NCBI GenBank assembly: GCA_000442125.1
Contig: KE546983.1
Coordinates: 124,001 to 188,000, forward strand
Direction of reading: 5' to 3'
Length of the DNA: 64,000 bases
Origin: Opeltia flavorubescens
Taxonomy: Eukaryota > Ascomycota > Lecanoromycetes > Teloschistales > Teloschistaceae
Shown: in pieces, positions 57,058 through 64,000 of the stretch
How the letters are laid out: each line of letters begins with the position of its first letter
How positions within the stretch are numbered: position 1 is the first letter of the stretch
Translations under genes and position numbers: made by a program
The notes under the pieces: generated by a model
What the model was told of the DNA's origin: nothing
Seen by the model: the letters and a program-made list of their open reading frames with translations, nothing else
Databases searched by the model: none

Positions 57058-57605
57058 CGTGTCGATTCAAGTGGGATGTTATCCTACCAGAGCATTAATC
57101 CTTTTATCAATGGCTGTAGCATTAGGCTGTTACCTCGCGCTGGTTAATCCCCGCAACCAGTGTCACCAGGCGCCCTGACCCCAAAGTGTCATAGCTCCTA
57201 GTGGGTCAGGATGACCGCACGCCTGTACACCAGAAGCTTAGGGTAAGAGATGCCGCCAGCCGTACACCTCACTTGATAATGGAAAGATCAGCAACTCGTT
57301 CGAGGCAATTGGAGGAATCAGGCGGCCAGGTGCCTGGTTGCCTTCACCTGCTGCGTGAGATACACCCCGCTCGATGTCGGAAACGAAAGATCAGCAACTA
57401 ATTTCAGGCAAAGATGACAGCATGCCGCTAGATGCCAGGTTGCGTTCAGATGACGCCGCCGAATAAGGTGTGCAACCACAACCCGCTAGAGACTCAAAAG
57501 ATCGGCTACGACTACAACCCATTTCCCATATCTTCATCCTCCATTACCAGAAGTTTGCAACGCAAAGTTTCATCCTATTCGCTACATCGAGAGTGACCAA
57601 CAGCG
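57058..57605. promoter_or_regulatory. divergent promoter with imperfect direct repeats
   Basis: The 548-bp spacer between the minus cyclase relic and the plus P450 relic. GAAAGATCAGCAAC occurs at 57282..57295 and again at 57385..57398, 103 bp apart. Each copy is followed by AGGCA and a related ...CCAGGT(GCCT)GGTTGC... or ...GCCAGGTTGCG element. Several CGG/CCG triplets are present, the type of half-site bound by Zn2Cys6 cluster activators. Function is inferred from position and repetition only. Confidence 0.4.
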
Positions 57606-59659
57606 ATGAATCTTTTTTCTAGCTACTACCCTGAATGGGTGCAGGGTCACAAACTGTTCAGTTCCATACTCATCGTAGCCCTGTATTTCCTTCTATGCAG
57701 TCTCACCTTGGTTCTATACCGCCTTGTCTTCTCGGAAATCTCTACCTCTCCAGGACCAAAGCTGGCCGCGGCAACGTACTGGTATGAATTCTTCTTTAAT
57801 TATATCCGCCAGGAGAAATACATTTTCGAGATTAAGAGGATGCATCAGAAATACGGTCTGTAAATCTTGGTACATCGTCGAGACACGCTGGCCTTCCGGC
57901 CTTTGTTACTCTCTCAGGCCCAATTGTCCGAGTGAATCCTGATATACGTCGGCCTTCCCATCTGGACGGCGAGACTCACTCTAACACGGGCAGGAACTGT
58001 CGATCAACAACCCCGACGCTTACAACGACATCTACGTATCCGAAAGTCGAAGACGAACCGACAATTACCACTCGTTCATCAAGGGTATTGATTTCGACGG
58101 TCAGCATTGCAATCCCGCAGCGAAGATGGTAGCACTAAATGCAACCAGGCTCGCACCTGCTCACGACCTCGCATAACCTACACCGGCGTCGAAGAAAGCC
58201 TCTTGAGCCATTCTTCTCGCGCCAGGGGGTGTCGCGGTTGTGGCCGGTGATTGTTAAAACGACTGAGAAATTTGCGAATCGATTAGAAGGTCTAAAAGGG
58301 AGCGGATCCGTAATCCGTTTTAACCATGCTTATTCGGCCTTCTCCGGAGACATCATCGGTCGGATATACTAGCAAGACGAGGAATATTTCCTCGATGATC
58401 CCGACTTCGCGCCCAAATGGTATATCAAGAGTTCAACAGTGGCGTTTCGACTCATAGGGCAGCTAGGTTCAACCTGATACAAACCATCATCTTATCAATC
58501 CCGCTCTTCACGTCGTTCCCACAGCTAGTTCGGTGGGGATGACCGACATAATTCGTCATCCGCGTGCTGATTAGGGGTAGCATCGTCGCTCTAATACCGG
58601 AGAAAATCGTCCTCTGGGCCTTTCCCAGCGGCAAGATCTTCGAGCGCTTCAAAAGAGTCGGTTCTCCGCCCGTAGATTCAAAGAAGTGCGCAGCTAATCA
58701 ATCCAGGTAGCACTGCGGCACGTAGCCGAGGCAAAACATGAGCGGCTCAATGACAAGCGATCCGACATATCTAGATTTCAAGGTCCGATCACGTTGTTCA
58801 AACACATCTTAAATAACGACATGCCGGCATCTGAATTGTCGGAAAAACGGCTGGCCAAGGAGGCGCAAGTACTGCTAGGAGGTGGTACCGCCAGCCCCGC
58901 TCGAACGATTGGATACATCTCATACTACATCCTATCCAGACCCGAAATCCGCGCCAGACTTCAGCGAGAACTTCAAGGGGCGATGGCTGCCTATCCAGCC
59001 GATATTCCGTCCTTGGCCGCATTGGAGAGACTACCATACCTCCAAGCACTTATCAAAGAAGGGTTGCGGTACGTTGATACTCCCATATTCCGAAAGTCTC
59101 GTCAGTGTCGGCTCACAAGCATTTGCCCGTAGCCACGGTTACGGAGTAATACACCGACTGCCACGCTATTCGCCGGACGTACCAATCCAGTACAAACAAT
59201 GGACTATACCCCGTGGGGTATGCTGTCCGCTGCGTATCTTTCACTGATATTGAGTTTCGGTACTAACGGCCCAGGTGCCCGTTGGGATGTCGAGCTATCT
59301 CATACATAGCGACGCCTCGGTTTACGAGAGACCCTCGGAATTCAACCCAGACCGCTGGCTGGGTCCTCTCCATCCGAATATACTTCGGAACTTCGTTCCA
59401 TTCAGTCGGGGGTCTCGCAATTACTTAGGCATAAAGTAAGTCTACATTAACTGGATCGGACCGACGACAAGGGCCCTGATACTTTTCGAATAGTCTCGCT
59501 TATACAGAAATCAACATCGTCTTTACTATACTATATCGACCCGGTAAACCCCAAATTGAGCTTTATAAGACCGATAAGAGCGATATTATTCATATTCACG
59601 ATTCTCTAATCCCGTTACCCAGGCTAGATACGAAAGGAGTAAGGATTATTACTCGCTAA
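57606..59659 (+). pseudogene. cytochrome P450 relic 2, haem Cys replaced
   Basis: From ATG 57606: membrane anchor (ILIVALYFLLCSLTLVLY), SPGPKLAAATYWYEFF, MHQKYG, GPIVRVNPD, LSINNPDAYNDIYV, FIKGIDFD, RRKPLEPFFSRQGVSRLWP, AYSAFSGDIIGRI, an I-helix region (AQVLLGGGTASPARTIGY), K-helix IKEGLR, FNPDRWLG and the haem loop FSRGSRNYLG. The last lacks the ligand cysteine: codon 59422..59424 is TAC (Tyr). The following intron still splices well into LAYTEINIVFTILYRPG and LIPLPRLDTKGVRI. Other lesions: TAG at 58370..58372 and several stops in 58480..58780. TGC-to-TAC is a G-to-A change, as expected of RIP. The blocks (NPDAYNDIY, LDTKGVR) fit secondary-metabolism P450s of the trichodiene-oxygenase/CYP58-like group. 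Confidence 0.85.
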
Positions 59660-60230
59660 GGATAGATATACTTTTATACTCCGAGTCTTGGATATAAATG
59701 ATAATAACAGGACTAGAAAAGATTACTAATAGACCCTAAGTCTTTGAACTAAAGGACCCGCATATTAAATTAAAGCACTTTAGATACTATTTTCTACTGG
59801 GTTAGAGGAAATTGATAATGATATTTATATTACTTAGAGGCTTGAAGGATTGATTAATTGTTCTCGTTCCAAGTTCGTGCAAATAGTTCGTATATAAGAA
59901 CTATAGATACGCTAGACCAAATTAGGTAGTACTACATGCCGCCGGTCTCCTTGATAACCGGATCAATCGGAATAAATTATTTGCTTCGTCAGTAGGATGC
60001 TACCCAGTCAGGATATATACCTATAAGGCGGCAAATATATATACTGCCTATCTCCAGACGTAAACAGTTCCAGTATTGCGCAATATAGGATAGCTATCGT
60101 CTTCTTATCAAGAAATAATCACCTCCGCGCCCCGCCGCTACTCTATAAGTAATTATCTGCTAACACTTCTGCCTATAAATTATCAAATCCATTCTTCCTT
60201 CCATCATCCCCGTATCTATAGGCGTCGCCT
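59660..60230. other. TA-rich RIP-like spacer
   Basis: A strongly TA-rich stretch without frames, typical of heavily RIP-mutated DNA. No element is recognisable. Confidence 0.5.
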
Positions 60231-61211
60231 TTTTTCAAGTCTTCCCCCCTAGCCCAACCCTTACCGAAGCTAATCTTCCCAACCAGCATAGCAAAGTTAT
60301 TATTATTACTGGTGGTTTTTCCGGTATCGGTCGCGAGCTTGCTAGTATCATCTATTATAAGGGCGCTAAGGTCTATATCCTAGGCCGCTCGGAATCCGAT
60401 GCGCTGCAAAGCTTCGAAAGGATTAAAGCTAACCTACCTACCCCCTCGCTCTTATCGGCAGTCCCAGGCCAGCTCCACTTCCTGTAGCTTACGCTCGAGG
60501 ATCTCTCCACTATTATATCCACCGCTGATGCATTTAAGTTTAAGAAAACCAAGCTCGACCTACTCTTCAATAACGCCGGTGTCTCCCTTCTACCGCGGGA
60601 TAGTGTGTCCAAGCAGAACCACGAACTCCAGCTCGCCGTAAACTGCCTCGGTCCCTTACTCCTCACTGAGTGCCTTCTCCCCTCGCTCTCCGCCGCATCT
60701 TCGTAGCTGCCCCCCGCTACCGTCCGTACTATCTAGACCAGTTTGTAAATAGTCGATCTCGGAAGCTTTAAAGGCGATCTCGGCTCTTCTACCCCTACGA
60801 TCCCGGGATCCCGACCAGTCGAAAAACTACACCCGCTCCAAAGTCGGGAACTGNTTCCTGGCGAGCGAAATGTCGCGCTACCTCCGCACCCTCTGTATCC
60901 TCAGCCTTATACAGAATCCAGGAAATTTAAAGACCAACTTGCTGCGCTATACCCCGACCTACTTCCGCTAGATAACCTCGCCTCTAATATATAAGGCGAA
61001 GATAGGCGCCTACACGGAATTATAGACGGGGCTATCCACGAATCTAACCCTCGAGGTAAATAACGGAGGTTTTATCCTGCCGTGGGGAAGGGTTCATCCG
61101 CAGCCGCGAAAGGATCTGCTGGACGCGTTGAAGAGTAAGGAAGAAGGAGGGACGGGGCAAGCCAAGGCATTTACGGAGTTGTGCGAGGAGCAAATCGCTC
61201 CGTTTCGATAG
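60231..61211 (+). pseudogene. short-chain dehydrogenase/reductase relic
   Basis: Blocks of a classical-length SDR of the retinol-dehydrogenase-like fungal type: the cofactor loop IIITGGFSGIGRELA, AKVYILGRS, LDLLFNNAGVSLLP, LAVNCLGPLLLTECLLP, the catalytic Tyr-x-x-x-Lys as YTRSK (60828 on, in a shifted frame), FLASEMSRYLRTL, and the C-terminal FILPWGRVHPQPRKDLLDAL... ending EEQIAPFR at the stop 61209..61211. Lesions: TAG at 60485..60487, several stops around 60705..60755 where the family has Trp- and Ser-containing sequence, frame change before YTRSK, and an unresolved base at 60854. The cofactor and catalytic motifs survive, so the gene was once a functional NAD(P)-dependent oxidoreductase, probably a tailoring enzyme of the same cluster. 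No clear ATG is left at the 5' end. Confidence 0.8.
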
Positions 61212-63907
61212 CGTGGTAACGGGGTCGTGGGAATATTCAAGGGCTATCGGAGCGTACCTCGACAGTGTGTTGATTGGACTTTGGCCATGGCCGAGGCAAT
61301 AGTATGTACTTATCATAAGCTTGCGACCAACATGAGAGGAGGGGATAATTCTAGGGGACCGTCACAGAGCCAATCCGGACAGCCATGTGACTGTAAAAAG
61401 AACTTCTGTCTCAATCGGTCCACAGATAGACACTCTAAAATAAAAAAGCTATTAAACAACCGTATCCGAACGAGCAAATAATGATACTTGATCATTATAA
61501 CCGATCCCGATCTCAATCTCAATCTCAACAACCGCGCAACCATCCTCTCCACAGCCTCCTACCCATCTACCCTGCGCCCAAAATCGACTCCAAACGCTCT
61601 CTTTAATCCTTCTCCAGCTCGCACATCCACGGTATATAAACGCTAATACCAAAAATTCTCCCCCAACAAACCACCCTTGACTCATGATCCTTTCATCCAT
61701 CTCCCCTACCAGTAGCAACCCCCCTTCCCCCGCCCCCCCCCGGGAACCCTCCTCCTCCCCTCCTCCCCCCCTTAAAGAAAAAGTGTACCCGGACCCCAAA
61801 CCTCTCGCTGGGGACGAACAGAGAGATAGGAATTAAGACGGGGAGAGAGGATTGCTTTAGGAAGGGGAATAAGCCACGCTGGGGAAGAGGGTGGGAATGC
61901 TCTAGAAGGCAGGAAAGGGTAGGACTAAAGGACAGAAAAACAAGGATAAATGAAAAGAAAGGGAAGAGGGAAAATGGGGGGTTGTTTTTCTTATCCTCTT
62001 TCGGAGAATTGTAATTGGAAAAGGGTACACCATATCTGGAATTTCCTTCCTTCTTCTAGATATCCATTTCTCGTTCTAAAATGACAAAGAGGTGGTTTAT
62101 GATCGACTAATTTCATCGTCAATAGATGGCCTTAGGGGAATCTTGCCTTATGCTAAGATAGAGAAGAGGATTCGAAACCTGTGATAAGTGTCTCTTTCTT
62201 AAACCAAAATTCACATAAATACTATCACTGAATAATTCCCTCTGTTTATCTCACCCTGCTTCCAAATCAAAGGGAGGTGCTATACTACCATAAGTCTCAA
62301 TTTACTTTCCAGTAGCTCTTGATTTCAACGGCCAAAGCAGTACGAGTAACTTTGTTCTCCAATAGATCCTTTATCCTTCTATTATACCTTCGTTATCGTA
62401 ATCAAGTTCGATTTACTTACCTTAAAGACACCATTACAACTCCTCCCTCTTCCAACTCCGACATCACTGCATGGATCCAGCAGCTGCCCATACCTAACGG
62501 CCATGTATTTCAGACATCATTGAACCCCATGAACCCATCTTTTAAAAGCTAGCTCCGATCTCTTCTAGCCCTCGAGATTATTCGCAAGCCGCAAGGTCCC
62601 GGCGATCGGGAACGAATTATCATCGCTCGTCTTACAAGCGCAAAGCTCGACGTCTTGATATAGGTCCTTAATCCTCTTCAGCTGAAGAAGCTTACCATTG
62701 ATTAATTTCTGGAAACGCGAGAACTAGGCTGCCGCGTTAATACGCGATAGAAATCGCCAAGCAGCTCCGTCGACGGACTCGGATAGATGTGGCGGCCAAG
62801 AGAAGAGCGGGCTGCCCGGACAAGAGGAAAGTCCAGGGAGTCGTAAGAACTACCTCGGACACCCAGGCGTCGTCGCAATGTAGAATTCTCAAACGAAACT
62901 ATATCGGAGTCCTTCATATTCTTCCACGCCTAGAAGGCTGCCGCACAATAGCAACCCCACGTTGATTAATGGTGGTTCAGGGACAACATCTTGGCCTTGC
63001 ACCGAAATCAATAATTGATGGTATAGATTGCTTTGATAATGTCTTGCTGGATATTATAATAGATGGCTGTATACTCGACCTCGGCGAACAATAGAATGAT
63101 AATTACGGTCAGACGGGTAAGATAATCAGAAATATAGGACGAGCGAGAGCGACAACGACTACTACAGGCGTATCGATGTTTCGAGTCATTCAGGTCTTTC
63201 GACTCAACAACTGAGCCATGGTTCTATGTGGCTGAATATCAAGTATAGTTCTTTGTGAGCTTGACGCAAACGGAAAGGTACCTACCTAATGCTACATACC
63301 ATCAGTACAATTCTCATCGACCCGAAGCCGTGAGGCCACAGCGGCTACTCTCGTATTACAGAATATATCTTCGAAGATTGACATCTAGCCTCGCTATCTC
63401 CGAAGCGTATTCAGATACTATGACGGGCGAGTAAATAAGATCGAGGTGGATCGAGTTCATCATATAGGTTGTGGTAAGTCTGGCCACTCCTATCCTTTCA
63501 GTCTACCATCTTTTACAGTACAAGTAGAGACGAGGGTCTGTATTGAAATTATTTACAGCATACAATTCGATCGTCCAGATAAAGAACCTCTTTTTCCACC
63601 CGCTCCACCGCCGACGCCTTACATCCACGGCCTATGCTGTTTTCGGTCGAATATATCGCAAAGGCTTTGTCTTAGACGAATGCGTCGACTTAAGTGCTCC
63701 TTGCATTGTATGCAGCCCCGTGTAAGCTTACTCTCGTTTCCCAGGAATATAAATTCGCTGATCTCTCCAGCTAGAAAACCATCCTTCCTTTCTCCTTGTA
63801 TAATCACGCAAATCCTACAAAAACGTAAAGGAACAGTCTCGCCTCCTCCTCGACCATTGATAAAGAGATCAGCCGGTAATACCGTTCTCAACTGCAATAC
63901 ACTGACT
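61212..63907. other. gene-free right part
   Basis: No gene is supported. A run of C tracts at 61718..61772 (G tracts on the minus strand) could form a G-quadruplex. A plus frame near 62400..62660 (AWIQQLPIPNGHVFQ; RKPQGPGDRERIIIARL) looks faintly protein-like but stops often. Confidence 0.4.
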
Positions 63908-64000
63908 ATGGAGAGCGAACCTGAGCCGCAGCTACCAGCATCAGCGTTTGATCCTCGAGAAGATGGGGAATCACTTGAAGAATGTGGCCAACGGCTGTGG
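63908..64000 (+). CDS. possible gene start running off the window
   Basis: An ATG opens 31 codons that continue past the window end. They begin MESEPEPQLPASAFDP and continue with an acidic stretch. The frame is open and of coding-like composition, but no domain is visible in so short a piece. Confidence 0.3.
   Translation, partial: MESEPEPQLPASAFDPREDGESLEECGQRLW

Noticed and set aside
61452-61799. 115-codon Gly/Glu-rich minus frame
   Set aside because: Produced by the C/G tracts at 61718..61772; no domain and no neighbours in frame.

Overview
This window is nuclear DNA of a filamentous ascomycete (Pezizomycotina). Genes are split by short introns of about 46-180 bp with GT...AG ends and CTAAC/CTGAC-like branch sites. 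There are no operons. Proteins are typical of moulds and lichen fungi: F-box, HNH-type, fungal rhodopsin-like, CYP52-like P450 and proline-rich orphans. Many stop codons in decayed genes look like C-to-T or G-to-A changes, as left by repeat-induced point mutation (RIP). Nine single N bases show it is a draft assembly. I cannot name the species.

Layout. 0.5-2.0 kb: an HNH-family gene broken by one stop codon. 2.8-3.4 kb: an unassigned gene fragment. 5.6-6.8 kb: an F-box protein. 7.8-10.4 kb: a large secreted proline-rich protein. 13.1-14.0 kb: an acyl-protein-thioesterase-like hydrolase. 14-19 kb: gene-poor, with one kelch-type fragment. 19.7-21.5 kb: an intact CYP52-like P450. 22.0-23.0 kb: a small SARAF-like membrane protein. 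24.1-25.5 kb: a membrane protein of unknown function. 26.3-27.8 kb: a membrane protein apparently spliced to a J-domain. 28.7-41.9 kb: low-complexity, proline-rich, acidic or coiled-coil orphans. 43.1-44.9 kb: a single-pass membrane protein. 46.0-46.6 kb: a five-exon small gene. 46.7-49.3 kb: a degraded stretch with two hairpins. 49.3-50.4 kb: an intact HNH-like gene.

The most interesting part is 50.8-61.2 kb. Five decayed genes lie side by side: P450 (+), fungal rhodopsin-like membrane protein (-), a class I terpene cyclase domain of the chimeric di/sesterterpene synthase type (-), a second P450 (+) and a short-chain dehydrogenase (+). Together they read as a dead terpenoid biosynthetic cluster. 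Most of its stops are TAG or TAA where the family has Gln or Trp, the second P450 has Tyr in place of the haem-ligand Cys, and the cyclase has lost metal-binding residues and its prenyltransferase half. The rest of the window is mostly intact, so the decay is local.

A second signal is a recurring intergenic palindrome with core GATGCATGCATC. It is found six times in the window, three times as a 20-bp perfect palindrome. All exon joins were made by eye from splice signals and reading-frame continuity; family names rest on recognised motifs, not database searches.
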